From assembly GCF_900128445.1 (NCBI RefSeq), contig NZ_LT671417.1, forward strand, positions 2,367,201-2,431,200: DNA of 64,000 bases, in the 5' to 3' direction. Shown one piece after another: positions 6,778 through 17,243 of this stretch. Within the stretch, counting starts at the first letter, position 1. Each line of letters starts with the position of its first letter. Source of the DNA: Thermophilibacter provencensis (lineage in GTDB: Bacteria > Actinomycetota > Coriobacteriia > Coriobacteriales > Atopobiaceae). A program made the position numbers and the translations under genes. The notes beneath the pieces were generated by a model, which had not been told where the DNA came from, made no database searches, and saw nothing but the letters and a program-made list of their open reading frames with translations.

Positions 6778-8757
6778 ATGGCACTCGACTATCGGCAGGC
6801 GGCTCAGGAGATCCTGGACGCCATAGGCGGCCCGGGCAACGTGGTCTCGGCGGCGCACTGCGCCACGCGCCTGCGCCTGGTGCTCGCGGACGACGCGAAG
6901 GTGGACCAGGCGGCCGTGGACAATGCGGCCGGCGCCAAGGGCAACTTCAAGGCGTCCGGCCAGCTGCAGGTCATCTACGGCACGGGCACGGTGAACAAGG
7001 TATACGACGAGTTCATCGCGCTCGGCCACATCACGGCCGCCACCAAGGCGGAGGTGAAGGAGGCCGCCGCGCAGCAGCAGACCAACCCCTTCATGCGCGC
7101 GATCAAGCTCCTGGGGGACGTCTTCGTGCCCATCATCCCGGCGATCGTGGCCTCCGGCCTGCTGCTGGGCATCATGAGCGCGCTCTCCTTCATGGACGCC
7201 AACGGATTCATCGCGCTTGACACCAACAACGCCTGGTATCAGATCCTGAACCTCGTCTCCAACACGGCGTTCACGTTCCTGCAGATCCTCATCGGCTTCT
7301 CCGCGGCCAAGGCATTTGGCGCCAACCCCTACCTCGGCGCGGTCGTGGGCATGCTGCTCATCAACCCGGGCCTCCAGAACGCCAACACGGTGGCCACCGA
7401 GGGCGTGCTCCAGACCTATCCCGTCATCCCCGGCCTCTACTCCATCGAATGGACCGGCTACCAGGGCCACGTCATTCCCATCGTCATCGCCTGCGGCATC
7501 CTCGCCTTCATCGAGAAGCGCCTGCACAGGGTGGTGCCCGAGGCCTTCGACCTCTTCGTGACGCCGCTCGTCTCCGTTGCCGCGACCGCCTACGTCACCA
7601 TGCTCGCCGTCGGGCCCATCTTCGTGTGGGCCGAGAACGCCATCCTCGGCGGCATCCAGTTCCTGCTCACGCTGCCGCTCGGCCTGGGCTCGCTCATCAT
7701 GGGCGCGCTCTACGCCCCCACCGTGGTCACCGGCATCCATCAGATGTACACCACGATCGACCTCGGCCAGATCGCCACCTACGGCGTCACCTACTGGCTG
7801 CCACTCGCCAGCGCCGCCAACATCGGCCAGGCCGGCGCCGCCCTCGCCGTGGCCCTCAAGACCAAGGATGTCAAGGTCCGCTCGCTCGCCCTCCCCTCCT
7901 CGCTCTCCGCCTTCATGGGAATCACCGAGCCCGCCATCTTCGGCGTCAACCTGCGCTTCTTCAAACCCTTCGTGGCCGGCTGCATCGGCGGTGGCCTGGG
8001 CGCCATGTTCGCCTCCATCGTGGGGCTCGCCGCGGCGGGCACCGGCGTCACCGGCATCTTTGGCATCCTGCTCTGCCTCAGCCAGCCCGTGCAGTACGTG
8101 ATCATGTTCGCCATCTCCGGAGTCGTGGCCTTCGCCATCTCCTACGCGCTCTACAAGGACCCCGAGGCCGCGACCCCCGCCGAGAAGCCCGTCGTCCAGG
8201 CCTCCGTCTCCGCGCCCGCCACTGACGCCGCCAACGCCGCGGCCCTCTCCGCCGCCGCTGCCGACGCCGCCGTCGCAACCGTGACCGACGCCGCGCCCGC
8301 CATGCGAGCAGAGGTCCTTCTCGCCCCGATGACGGGCGCCGCAATCAGGATGACCGAGGTCCCCGACCCCGTCTTCGCGAGCGAGGCCATGGGCACCGGC
8401 GCCGCCGTCCGCCCCACCGAGGGAAGGCTCGTCGCCCCTGCCGCGGGCACCGTCACCGTGCTCGCCGAGACCGGCCACGCCCTCGGCATGACCACGGACG
8501 CGGGCGCCGAGGTACTCATGCACATCGGGATCGACACCGTGACGCTCGAGGGCAAGCCCTTCGCCGCGCACGTCAAGGTGGGCGATCACGTGGAGGCCGG
8601 GCAGCTCCTCATGGACGTCGACCTCGACGCCATCCGCGCCGCGGGGCTCGACCCGGTGACCCCGGTCATCGTGACCAACGCCGATGCCTACGCCACGGTC
8701 GCGCCGCATGTCGGCATGGCCGTGCGCGCCGGCGAGAGCCTCGTCGAGCTCTCCTAA
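6778..8757 (+). CDS. PTS transporter EIIBCA, probably sucrose-specific
   Basis: A 659-residue membrane permease of the glucose/sucrose/beta-glucoside PTS superfamily that imports and phosphorylates a sugar. Domain order: EIIB (residues 1-85; phosphocysteine in SAAHCATRLRL, Cys28), multi-spanning EIIC (about 100-460, including GITEPAIFGVNLRF), an Ala-rich linker, and a C-terminal Crr-type EIIA (about 505-659) with phosphohistidine region VLMHIGIDTVTLEGK. ATG at 6778 follows AAAAAGGTGG. A GH32 hydrolase follows after 65 bases, which is the basis for calling the substrate sucrose; trehalose or another disaccharide is less likely. A hairpin sits in the intercistronic gap. Expression is probably repressed by the upstream LacI protein. 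Confidence 0.85.
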   Translation: MALDYRQAAQEILDAIGGPGNVVSAAHCATRLRLVLADDAKVDQAAVDNAAGAKGNFKASGQLQVIYGTGTVNKVYDEFIALGHITAATKAEVKEAAAQQQTNPFMRAIKLLGDVFVPIIPAIVASGLLLGIMSALSFMDANGFIALDTNNAWYQILNLVSNTAFTFLQILIGFSAAKAFGANPYLGAVVGMLLINPGLQNANTVATEGVLQTYPVIPGLYSIEWTGYQGHVIPIVIACGILAFIEKRLHRVVPEAFDLFVTPLVSVAATAYVTMLAVGPIFVWAENAILGGIQFLLTLPLGLGSLIMGALYAPTVVTGIHQMYTTIDLGQIATYGVTYWLPLASAANIGQAGAALAVALKTKDVKVRSLALPSSLSAFMGITEPAIFGVNLRFFKPFVAGCIGGGLGAMFASIVGLAAAGTGVTGIFGILLCLSQPVQYVIMFAISGVVAFAISYALYKDPEAATPAEKPVVQASVSAPATDAANAAALSAAAADAAVATVTDAAPAMRAEVLLAPMTGAAIRMTEVPDPVFASEAMGTGAAVRPTEGRLVAPAAGTVTVLAETGHALGMTTDAGAEVLMHIGIDTVTLEGKPFAAHVKVGDHVEAGQLLMDVDLDAIRAAGLDPVTPVIVTNADAYATVAPHVGMAVRAGESLVELS

Positions 8758-8773
8758 CCGTCCCTCCTCGCAC

Positions 8774-8802
8774 GGGGCGGCCCGCGCCGGACGGGCCGCC
8801 CC
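8774..8802. repeat. Intercistronic hairpin between PTS and hydrolase genes
   Basis: GGGGCGGCCCG and CGGGCCGCCCC enclose seven bases, 20 bases before the hydrolase start. It may stabilise the upstream message or reduce read-through; no U-run follows. Confidence 0.55.
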
Positions 8803-8822
8803 CCTCACACTCGGGAGCCATC

Positions 8823-10262
8823 ATGTCACACGATCTATGGAGAATGGGCTTTCACCTCATGCCGCCCGTCGGCTGGCTCAACGACCCCAACGGCCTCTGC
8901 CAGCTGGGCGGCACCTACCACGTGTTCCATCAGTACAGCCCCGACTGGCCCATGCCCGGCGCGGCGCGCGGGTGGGGGCACCTCTGGAGCCACGACCTCG
9001 TCCACTGGCAGGGCGGGGGCAGCGGCTTCGCCATCGCGCCGGACACGCCCGACGAGGCCTCGGGCGCCTACTCGGGCTGCGCCGTCCCCTTCGAGGGCGG
9101 GGTGCGCCTCTACTACACCGGTAACGCCAAGGAGCCGGGAGACTTCGACTACGTGCGCGCGGGGCGCCGCTCCGCGCAGATCCTCATTGAGGCCGAGGCG
9201 GACCCCGCCGCACCCGGAGGCCTCGCGCTCGGCAAGAAGGACGTGCTGCTGAGAAACGCCGACTACCCCGCGTTCTGCTCGTGCCACGTACGCGACCCCA
9301 AGGTCTGGCGCGAGGGCGGCTCGTGGTGGATGCTCCTCGGGGCGCGCGACCTCGACGACCGGGGGCTTGCGCTCGTGCTGCGCTCGGGCGACGGCGTGGC
9401 CTGGGAGGGCACGGGCACGGTGCGCCCGCGGGAGACGTTCGGCTTCATGTGGGAGTGCCCGGACCGCGTGGCGCTCGCCGGGCGCACGTGGCTCTCGCTC
9501 TGCCCGCAGGGCATGGAGGGCCGGCCCTGGTCCTTCGGGCAGCGTGATGTGGCGGGCTACGTCCCGCTGCCGGAGGGGGCGAGCCTCGCGCGCGCGGGCG
9601 AGCTTGTGGTGGACGAGGGCCGCTTCCGCCTCTGGGACCACGGCTTCGACTTCTACGCGCCGCAGACCTTCGTGGACGAGTCCGGCCGCACGCTGCTCGT
9701 GGGCTGGATGGGGCTTCCCGAGGCCCCCTACGGGAGCGCGCCGGAGGGGCTCACCTGGTGCCACTGCCTCACGGTGCCGCGCGAGGTCACGGCAGGCGCG
9801 GACGGCGGGCTGCGTCAGTGGCCCGCCCGCGAGCTCGAGGGGCTGCGCGGCGCGCGGCACGAGCTCGCGGGCGCTGCGGGCGCGCTCGAGCTGCCCCGCC
9901 ACCGCGCGGACGTGGTGGCGGAACATCCGCACGCCCGAGGCGAGCTCGCCCTCGACGGGGCGCTCTCGATTGGCTGGGGGGACGGCGCGGTCTGCCTGCG
10001 CTTTGCGGACGACGCCGTGGGATGCGGCCGCACCGAGCGCGCCGCGCGCTGCGGGGACGTCCGCGACCTGCGCGTCCTTGTCGACAGCTCGGCCGTCGAG
10101 GTCTACGTCAACGAGGGGGCGCTCGTGCTCTCCACGCGCTGGTTCCCCCGCTCCCCCGCCCTCTCGCTCGCGGCCTCCGGCGTAGACGGCGTCACCGCCT
10201 GGGAGATGGGCGACGGGATGTCCGGGACGTACCCGCCCGCAGGGCAAGACGGCGTTATGTAG
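8823..10262 (+). CDS. scrB: Sucrose-6-phosphate hydrolase, GH32
   Basis: A 479-residue glycoside hydrolase family 32 enzyme expected to split sucrose 6-phosphate delivered by the adjacent PTS into glucose 6-phosphate and fructose. The three catalytic signatures are visible: WLNDPNG (nucleophile Asp21), VRDPKVW (transition-state Asp) and MWECPD (acid/base Glu). The five-blade propeller is followed by a short beta-sandwich with VDSSAVEVYVNEG near the C-terminus. No signal peptide, as expected for a cytoplasmic enzyme. ATG at 8823 follows CGGGAG. It is cotranscribed with the PTS gene, and the fructokinase at 15195 would process the fructose. A levanase-like specificity is unlikely without export. 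Confidence 0.88.
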   Translation: MSHDLWRMGFHLMPPVGWLNDPNGLCQLGGTYHVFHQYSPDWPMPGAARGWGHLWSHDLVHWQGGGSGFAIAPDTPDEASGAYSGCAVPFEGGVRLYYTGNAKEPGDFDYVRAGRRSAQILIEAEADPAAPGGLALGKKDVLLRNADYPAFCSCHVRDPKVWREGGSWWMLLGARDLDDRGLALVLRSGDGVAWEGTGTVRPRETFGFMWECPDRVALAGRTWLSLCPQGMEGRPWSFGQRDVAGYVPLPEGASLARAGELVVDEGRFRLWDHGFDFYAPQTFVDESGRTLLVGWMGLPEAPYGSAPEGLTWCHCLTVPREVTAGADGGLRQWPARELEGLRGARHELAGAAGALELPRHRADVVAEHPHARGELALDGALSIGWGDGAVCLRFADDAVGCGRTERAARCGDVRDLRVLVDSSAVEVYVNEGALVLSTRWFPRSPALSLAASGVDGVTAWEMGDGMSGTYPPAGQDGVM

Positions 10263-10286
10263 CAGGGAGTTTTTTCTTCAGCTCCC

Positions 10287-10315
10287 TTGACGTCGCCACG
10301 CCGCCGTAGTACGCT
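10287..10315 (+). promoter_or_regulatory. Putative promoter of the EamA transporter gene
   Basis: TTGACG at 10287-10292 and TACGCT at 10310-10315 are spaced by 17 bases. This places a start near 10322, about 45 bases before a strong intrinsic terminator that itself lies 100 bases ahead of the transporter gene. Confidence 0.5.
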
Positions 10316-10365
10316 GTCCGCGTCTAAAAACGCGTGGACTTTTCTGGGCGCTAGCCACCTTTTCG

Positions 10366-10399
10366 CCACGCAACCGAGTAGTCGGTTGCGTGGTTTTTT
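10366..10399 (+). terminator. Intrinsic terminator in leader of EamA transporter gene
   Basis: CCACGCAACCGA and its exact complement enclose a GTAG loop and are followed by TTTTTT. It is the best rho-independent terminator in the window. It may end the sucrose operon, but the promoter-like sequence at 10287-10315 and a smaller hairpin at about 10317-10342 make a short attenuated leader RNA equally plausible. Confidence 0.85.
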
Positions 10400-10502
10400 G
10401 GTGCCGAGAGCACCGCGGCAGGGCCGGACGAACCCCACCTTCCGACTGCGAGAGGCAGACGCACGACACGTGTGCCCGCTCAGGCGGGCGGAAGGGAGCA
10501 TG

Positions 10503-11483
10503 ATGGCAGAGACGACGATCGAGCGGCAGGCTGCCGGGACGCAGGGCGCCGCGGCCTCCGGGCAGGCCAAGGCGGCACTTCAGGTGTTCGCGGGAGGCGC
10601 CTGCTACGGCGCCATGGCCACGACGTACAAGCTCGCCTACGCCGCGGGCTTCACCTCGGCGCAGGTGGTGGCGAGCCAGGCGTGGTTCGGCTGCCTCTTC
10701 TTCGCCCTCGCCACGCTCGCGGGGCGCGCGCTCGGCCACCGCTGGCAGCACGTGGGCTGGAGGCTCGCGCTCAAGCTCATGGGCCTGGGAGCCCTCACCT
10801 GCTTCACCTCGATCCTCTACTGCTACGCCATGAGCGTGCTGCCCGCCCCGGTGGCGCTCACGCTGCTCTTCCAGTTCACGTGGCTCGGGCTCGTGTGGCA
10901 GACCATCATGACGCGCCGGCCGCCCAAGGCCGTCCAAGTCGTCTCCGCCCTGGTCATCGTCTTCGGAACGGTCTTCGCGAGCGGCGTCTACAAGACCGGC
11001 ATCGCCGGGTACGACCCCGTGGCCCTGCTCTGCGCGCTGGGGGCGGCCGTGTCCTGCTCCCTCTTCGTCACCCTCTCCGGCAAGGTCGAGGCCCCCTGCT
11101 CCAGCGAGCAGCGCGGCGTCATCGTGTGCGCGGGCTCCGTGGTCATGTCGCTCACGGTCTGCCCCGACTACCTGGTCTCGGGCGTCCTCGTCCAGGGCAT
11201 CCTCCCCTTTGCCGTCATCGCCGGGTTCTTCGGCCTGCTCTGCCCGGTCCTGCTCTTCGGCATGGGCTCCCCGCACCTGCCCGCGGGCCTCTCCACCGTC
11301 ATGGCCGCCGCGGAGCTCCCCGCCGGCCTGCTCATCGCCATGATCGTCCTCGGCGAGCCGCTCGGCGTCGTCGAGTGGCTGGGCGTCGCCATCATCCTCG
11401 CCGGCGTGTGCCTGGCGCAGCTGCCCTCCCTGCTCGGCGGCAGGGCGGCCCGTCGCGCCGCCGCGGGCCAGGCAGCCAGCTAG
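10503..11483 (+). CDS. EamA/DMT family transporter
   Basis: A 326-residue integral membrane protein with ten predicted hydrophobic segments arranged as two EamA repeats, the drug/metabolite transporter superfamily. The N-terminus (first 28 residues) is hydrophilic, then helices start at LQVFAGGACYGAMATTYKLAYAAGF. The second repeat ends LGEPLGVVEWLGVAIILAGVCLAQLPSLL, a typical EamA C-terminus. Two ATGs occur in tandem at 10500 and 10503; spacing to GGAAGGGAG favours 10503. Substrate is unknown; the family moves metabolites such as amino acids or nucleosides. It sits between two sugar operons but has its own leader with an intrinsic terminator. Confidence 0.8.
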   Translation: MAETTIERQAAGTQGAAASGQAKAALQVFAGGACYGAMATTYKLAYAAGFTSAQVVASQAWFGCLFFALATLAGRALGHRWQHVGWRLALKLMGLGALTCFTSILYCYAMSVLPAPVALTLLFQFTWLGLVWQTIMTRRPPKAVQVVSALVIVFGTVFASGVYKTGIAGYDPVALLCALGAAVSCSLFVTLSGKVEAPCSSEQRGVIVCAGSVVMSLTVCPDYLVSGVLVQGILPFAVIAGFFGLLCPVLLFGMGSPHLPAGLSTVMAAAELPAGLLIAMIVLGEPLGVVEWLGVAIILAGVCLAQLPSLLGGRAARRAAAGQAAS

Positions 11484-13040
<1,557 letters not shown>

Positions 13041-13071
13041 CCGCCCGGGCAACATCCCTAAGGAGAGACTC

Positions 13072-14994
13072 ATGGCAGGAAAGTACGACGATCTGGCCAG
13101 GTCCATACTCGAGAACGTGGGCGGCGCCGAGAACGTCACGAGCGTCGCGCACTGCATCACGCGCGTGCGCTTCAAGCTCAAGGACGAGTCGCGCGCCAAC
13201 ACGCCCAAGATCGAGGCCCTGAAGGGCGTCATCCAGGTCATCCAGGCCAACGGCCAGTACCAGGTGGTCGTGGGCAACATCGTGGAGGACGTCTACGACG
13301 CGGTCCTGGAGGCCGGCGGGCTTGCGGGCGGCGGCAGCGCCGCCGAGGATGAGCCTGAGGGCGAGAAGACCGTGGCGTCGGTCATCATCGACCTCATCTC
13401 GGGCATCTTCCAGCCCATCCTGGGACCGCTCGCCGCCGCGGGCATCATGAAGGGGCTTCTCGCCCTCTTCACCTACTTCGTCCCGGACTTTGCCAACGAC
13501 GGCCTCTACACGCTGCTCTACACCGTGGCGGACGGCTTCTTCTACTTCCTCCCCGTCGCCCTGGCGTTCAGCGCCGCGCGCAAGTTCCGCATGAACGAGT
13601 TCACCGGCGTGGCGATAGGCGTGGCGCTCGTCTACCCGACGATGGTCGCCCTGACCTCGGGCGAGGTCCTCGGCAGCATCGACCTCGGCGTCGCCGGCAC
13701 GTTCTCGTGGTACGCGACCGCCCTCGGGATCCCCATCATCATGCCCGCCTCGGGCTACGCGAGCTCGGTGATTCCCGTCCTTCTCATGGTGTGGTTCGGC
13801 TCGCTCGTGGAGCGCTGGCTCAAGGGCTGGATGCCGGCGGCGCTCAAGATGTTCCTCGTCCCGCTCGCCACGATGACGGTCTCCATCGTCCTGGGCTACC
13901 TCGTCATCGGCCCGGTGGCCACCCTCATCACCAACCTGCTGAGCGCGGCGTTCTCGTTCATCTTCCAGCTCCCCGTGGTGGGCGCGGTCCTGGGCAGCGC
14001 CCTGGTCGGCGGGCTCTGGATGTGCCTCGTCATCTTTGGCTTCCACTGGAGCCTCATCCCCATCTCCATCATGAACCTGAACACCCTCGGCCACGACTAC
14101 GTGCTCGCCGCCACCATCGGGCACGGGTTCGCGCTCGGCGCGGTCATCTTCGCCATGTACCTCAGGAACAGGGACGAGCGCTTCCGCGGCATCGCCCTCC
14201 CCGCGATGATCTCCGCGTTCTTCTTCGGCGTCACCGAGCCGGGCATCTACGGCGTCGCCCTCCCCAACAAGCGCGCGTTCGTCGTGGCGTGCCTGAGCTC
14301 CGCCGTGGGCGGCGCCATCGTGGGGATGACGGGCGCCCTCATGTACATCTCGGGCGGGCTCGGCGTCTTCAACCTGCTCAACTTCATCGACGAGACCCCC
14401 GGCGGCGCCGGGATCTCCCACATGGTCTTCGCGATCGTCGCCTCGCTCGTCTCGGCGGTCCTGGCCTTCGTCGTCGAGTTCGTCACCTACCGGCCTGATG
14501 CCGAGGAGGGCGCGCCCGAGCTCGCGCCCGTCCAGACCGAGTACGAGCGCGGCACCGTCTGCTCCCCCGTCACCGGCTCCGTGGTCCAGCTCTCCGAGAC
14601 CGCCGACCCCGTGTTCTCCTCCGGGGCGATGGGCGCCGGCGTCGCCGTGAGCCCCGCCGAGGAGACGGTCTTCTCGCCGGTCTCCGGCACCGTGCTCTCC
14701 GCCATGCCGCACGCCGTGGGCATCCTCGCCGACGACGGCTCCGAGGTACTCGTGCACGTGGGCATCGACACGGTGGAGATGGCCGGTGACGGCCTGACCT
14801 GCCACGTCCAGCAGGACGCCCGCGTGACGGCGGGAGACCCCATCGTGACCTTCTCCAAGGCCAAGGTCGCCGCGGCGGGAAAGCAGGACACGGTCTTCGT
14901 CATCGTGACCAACACCGACGACTTCGCCTCCGTCCAGCCGCGCGAGGACGGTCCCGTCACCGCCGGCAGCCCGATCATCCGCGTGACGCGCTAG
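13072..14994 (+). CDS. PTS beta-glucoside transporter EIIBCA
   Basis: A 640-residue fused EIIBCA permease of the beta-glucoside class. EIIB spans residues 1-85 with phosphocysteine in SVAHCITRVRFKLKD (Cys28), EIIC about 100-470 with the FFFGVTEPGIYGVALP loop, and a Crr-like EIIA about 490-640 with phosphohistidine in VLVHVGIDTVEM. AAGGAGAG precedes ATG 13072. It follows the GH1 gene by 31 bases and ends just before a strong terminator, so the pair is a two-gene operon for uptake and hydrolysis of beta-glucosides. The domain order and length match BglF/BglP-type proteins. The exact sugar is inferred from the GH1 partner. Confidence 0.87.
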   Translation: MAGKYDDLARSILENVGGAENVTSVAHCITRVRFKLKDESRANTPKIEALKGVIQVIQANGQYQVVVGNIVEDVYDAVLEAGGLAGGGSAAEDEPEGEKTVASVIIDLISGIFQPILGPLAAAGIMKGLLALFTYFVPDFANDGLYTLLYTVADGFFYFLPVALAFSAARKFRMNEFTGVAIGVALVYPTMVALTSGEVLGSIDLGVAGTFSWYATALGIPIIMPASGYASSVIPVLLMVWFGSLVERWLKGWMPAALKMFLVPLATMTVSIVLGYLVIGPVATLITNLLSAAFSFIFQLPVVGAVLGSALVGGLWMCLVIFGFHWSLIPISIMNLNTLGHDYVLAATIGHGFALGAVIFAMYLRNRDERFRGIALPAMISAFFFGVTEPGIYGVALPNKRAFVVACLSSAVGGAIVGMTGALMYISGGLGVFNLLNFIDETPGGAGISHMVFAIVASLVSAVLAFVVEFVTYRPDAEEGAPELAPVQTEYERGTVCSPVTGSVVQLSETADPVFSSGAMGAGVAVSPAEETVFSPVSGTVLSAMPHAVGILADDGSEVLVHVGIDTVEMAGDGLTCHVQQDARVTAGDPIVTFSKAKVAAAGKQDTVFVIVTNTDDFASVQPREDGPVTAGSPIIRVTR

Positions 14995-15019
14995 CCTCCT
15001 GGCGCGTCCATCCCCTCCT

Positions 15020-15056
15020 GGCCCCGCCGGTCTCCCCCACCGGCGGGGCCCTTCTG
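15020..15056 (+). terminator. Terminator of the beta-glucoside operon
   Basis: GGCCCCGCCGG and its complement enclose nine bases and are followed by CTTCTGT, 26 bases after the PTS stop codon. The U-run is poor but the stem is very stable. Confidence 0.65.
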
Positions 15057-15151
15057 TGGGTGGCCCCGCCCCGGCGGCGCTCCCCGCGCCGCGCGCGCCG
15101 CCGTTGGCCGAGAAGGGCGCGAGGCAGGCGGCACGGGCTTTCCCGACGGGC

Positions 15152-15175
15152 GATAATGGGCATGGAATCGATTCC
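15152..15175 (+). promoter_or_regulatory. -10 and operator of the fructokinase gene
   Basis: GATAAT at 15152-15157 is a likely -10. A perfect palindrome GGAATCGATTCC at 15164-15175 lies immediately downstream, in the transcript start region. It belongs to the same CG-centred class as the amylosucrase and PTS operators and suggests control by the LacI-type protein at 5479. Confidence 0.6.
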
Positions 15176-15194
15176 GCAAACGAAAGGATCCAAC

Positions 15195-16148
15195 ATGTTC
15201 TCTGTCAGCGCACTGGGAGAGCTCCTCATCGACTTCACCGACGCCGGCACGTCCGAGGGCGGCCAGCAGCTGTTCGAGCGCAACGCCGGCGGCGCGCCCG
15301 CCAACGTGCTCGTGGCCCTGGAGAAGCTCGGCCACAAGACGGCGTTTCTCGGCAAGGTGGGCTGCGACATGCACGGCGAGTTCCTGCGCGCCACGCTCGA
15401 GGCCAACGGCATCGACACCACGGGCCTGATCAGCGACCCGGACGCCTTCACCACGCTGGCGTTCGTTGCGCTCTCCCCGGACGGCGAGCGCGAGTTCTCC
15501 TTCGCGCGCAAGCCCGGCGCGGACACGCGCCTCACGGAGGGGGAGCTGGCGCGCGACGTGATCGCCGCCTCGCGCGTCTTCCACGTGGGCTCGCTCTCGC
15601 TCACCGACGAGCCGGCCCGCTCCGCCACGCTCGCCGCGCTCGCCTGCGCGCGCGAGGCCGGCTGCACCCTCTCGTACGACCCCAACTACCGCGCGAACCT
15701 CTGGCCCTCGGTCGAGGCCGCCGTGGAGCAGATGCGCGCCGTGGTGCCGCAGATGGACCTCATGAAGATCTCCGACGAGGAGTGCGAGCTGCTCACGGGA
15801 GAGAAGGACCCGGAGGCCGCGGCCGCCGCGCTGCTGGGACGCGGTCCCAAGGTCGTTGCCGTGACGCTCGGCGCGGGCGGAGCGTACGTGCGCTGCGCCG
15901 GCGGCGGCGCCGAGGTCGCCGGCTTCCCCGCCGATGCCGTGGACGCCACGGGCGCGGGCGACTCCTTCTGGGGCGGCTTCCTCGCGGGCTTCTGCGAGAG
16001 CGGCAAGGCTGCGGGAGAGGTCACCGTCGAGGATGCCGCGAGCTTCGCGCGCCTGGGAAACGCCGTCGCGTCCCTGTGCGTCCGCAGGCGCGGCGCCATC
16101 CCCGCGATGCCGGAGCGCGCTGACGTGGAGGCGCTCCTCGCCGAGTAG
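15195..16148 (+). CDS. scrK: Fructokinase, PfkB family
   Basis: A 317-residue carbohydrate kinase of the ribokinase/PfkB family, probably phosphorylating the fructose released by the GH32 hydrolase. Visible are the N-terminal substrate segment ELLIDFT and NAGGAPANVLVALEKLG, and the C-terminal PfkB signature DAVDATGAGDSFWGGFLAG with the catalytic Asp. Length is typical. The ATG at 15195 has AAAGGA six bases upstream; a longer frame from 15156 would begin inside the operator and lacks a binding site. It stands apart from the sucrose operon but shares its operator type. Another ketose or nucleoside substrate cannot be excluded. Confidence 0.83.
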   Translation: MFSVSALGELLIDFTDAGTSEGGQQLFERNAGGAPANVLVALEKLGHKTAFLGKVGCDMHGEFLRATLEANGIDTTGLISDPDAFTTLAFVALSPDGEREFSFARKPGADTRLTEGELARDVIAASRVFHVGSLSLTDEPARSATLAALACAREAGCTLSYDPNYRANLWPSVEAAVEQMRAVVPQMDLMKISDEECELLTGEKDPEAAAAALLGRGPKVVAVTLGAGGAYVRCAGGGAEVAGFPADAVDATGAGDSFWGGFLAGFCESGKAAGEVTVEDAASFARLGNAVASLCVRRRGAIPAMPERADVEALLAE

Positions 16149-16183
16149 CCCGCAGAGCCCGTCACTCTGCCAAGGCAGCATGA

Positions 16184-16254
16184 GACCTGACAAAGGTGAC
16201 AGGGTCGTCTGTCATGAAAAACATGACAGACGACCCTGTCACCTTTGTCAGGTC
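16184..16254. terminator. 33-bp perfect palindrome at convergent gene ends
   Basis: Two perfect 33-base arms (16184-16216 and 16222-16254), beginning GACCTGACAAAGGTGACAGG, enclose only AAAAA. It lies between fructokinase and the VTT gene, and its right edge overlaps the VTT stop codon. It should form an extremely stable hairpin in either transcript. It contains the GGTGACAGGGTC core of the REP-like family. Confidence 0.75.
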
Positions 16255-16963
16255 ACGAGCGGGCGAGGGACTCAAAGCGGCGATAGAGCAGCCCTCCCGC
16301 GGCGGCAAGCGCCACCGCCACGACGATGGACGCGGCGGCGACCCCGTAGTTCCCGTTCCCCAGGGCGGACGCGGCAACCGTTGACGTCACGATGGAGGGG
16401 ATGCGGCCGAGCGTGGTGATGCCCAGCACCGCCCCAAAGCGCATGTCCGTAAGCCCCGCAAAGTACGTGAGGAAGTCCTTGGGCGTCCCCGGGATGAGAA
16501 AGACGACGAGCATGACGAGCTCGAGCCGCCGGGCGTCGCGCAGCCACGAGAAACGCTCGAGGTGGGAGCGGTCGAAGAAGACGCCCACGAGCGACCATCC
16601 CCAGCGGCGCACCGCCCAGAAGATGGCGCTCGACGCGACGGCGCTCGCGGCCATGCACACGAGCGTGCCCTCCCAGAAGCCGAAGGCGTATCCGCTCGCC
16701 AGCTCGACGGGCTCTCCCGGGAGGAAGGCGAGCGCGATCTGAAGCGCGTTCGCGCCGCCGATGACGAGCCGCGAGAGGATCGCGTGCTCCGCAACGAAGG
16801 ACCGCACCGCAGCGGGGTCGCTCGCCCAGGCATAGGCATCGGGGGCCCAGCGCAGGCACATGGCCGCGAGCGCGATCGCCACCGTCACGAGCGCGCCGAT
16901 GACGAGCGCCCTTCTTGCCCTCAGGTCGCGATCCGCGACGTCACGCCGGTTCTTCTCGCCCAA
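16253..16963 (-). CDS. VTT (SNARE-associated/TVP38-type) membrane protein
   Basis: A 236-residue integral membrane protein of the VTT/DedA-like superfamily. After a short basic N-terminus a membrane segment (about 22-42) is followed by the conserved core LAFLPGEPVELASGYAFGFWEGTLVCM, a second hydrophobic stretch and the LIPGTPKDFLTYFAGLTDM re-entrant motif. I choose TTG at 16963 because GGGGAGG lies six bases upstream; an ATG at 16984 or 17002 would add 7 or 13 residues without a good binding site. Family members act in membrane lipid scrambling or homeostasis; the specific role here is unknown. The stop codon overlaps a large palindrome. Confidence 0.75.
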   Translation of the reverse strand: MGEKNRRDVADRDLRARRALVIGALVTVAIALAAMCLRWAPDAYAWASDPAAVRSFVAEHAILSRLVIGGANALQIALAFLPGEPVELASGYAFGFWEGTLVCMAASAVASSAIFWAVRRWGWSLVGVFFDRSHLERFSWLRDARRLELVMLVVFLIPGTPKDFLTYFAGLTDMRFGAVLGITTLGRIPSIVTSTVAASALGNGNYGVAAASIVVAVALAAAGGLLYRRFESLARS

Positions 16964-17101
16964 TGCGCACCTCCCCACGTCCATCTTGCCACCCGCGGGC
17001 ATCGCCGGGAGGCCTCCGCGAGAACCCTTGCCCGATGCTTGCGCCGCCCTTACAGAGCCAGCCGGGGAGGCAGATGCGGCCGAGACCGGGGCTCGGCGGA
17101 C

Positions 17102-17209
17102 CTAGAGCGTAGCCGCGTGGACGAGCATCGCAAGCGCGAGGCTGCCCAGAAGCGTCGAGGTTACCAGGCAACCGAGAAGAACGGCCTTCTCGGACATCCT
17201 CTTGATCAT
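17102..17209 (-). CDS. Small membrane protein, 35 residues
   Basis: A short frame starting ATG at 17209 and ending TAG at 17102. GAGGGGAGG lies about five bases upstream, a strong ribosome binding site. The product is a four-residue basic start (MIKR) followed by one long hydrophobic helix (AVLLGCLVTSTLLGSLALAM) and a short tail VHAATL. It is preceded by a long hairpin in the DNA (17244-17295) and followed by the VTT gene on the same strand. I do not recognise it. The strong start signal and clean single-helix composition make it a credible small protein, though expression is unproven. Confidence 0.5.
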   Translation of the reverse strand: MIKRMSEKAVLLGCLVTSTLLGSLALAMLVHAATL

Positions 17210-17243
17210 GGTGCCTCCCCTCCTCGCTGCCACCCCTCCCCCA

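Noticed and set aside
10400-10425. Possible T-box leader (AGAGCACCGCGGC resembles the T-box sequence)
   Set aside because: It lies after the terminator instead of inside an antiterminator, and no specifier stem is visible.
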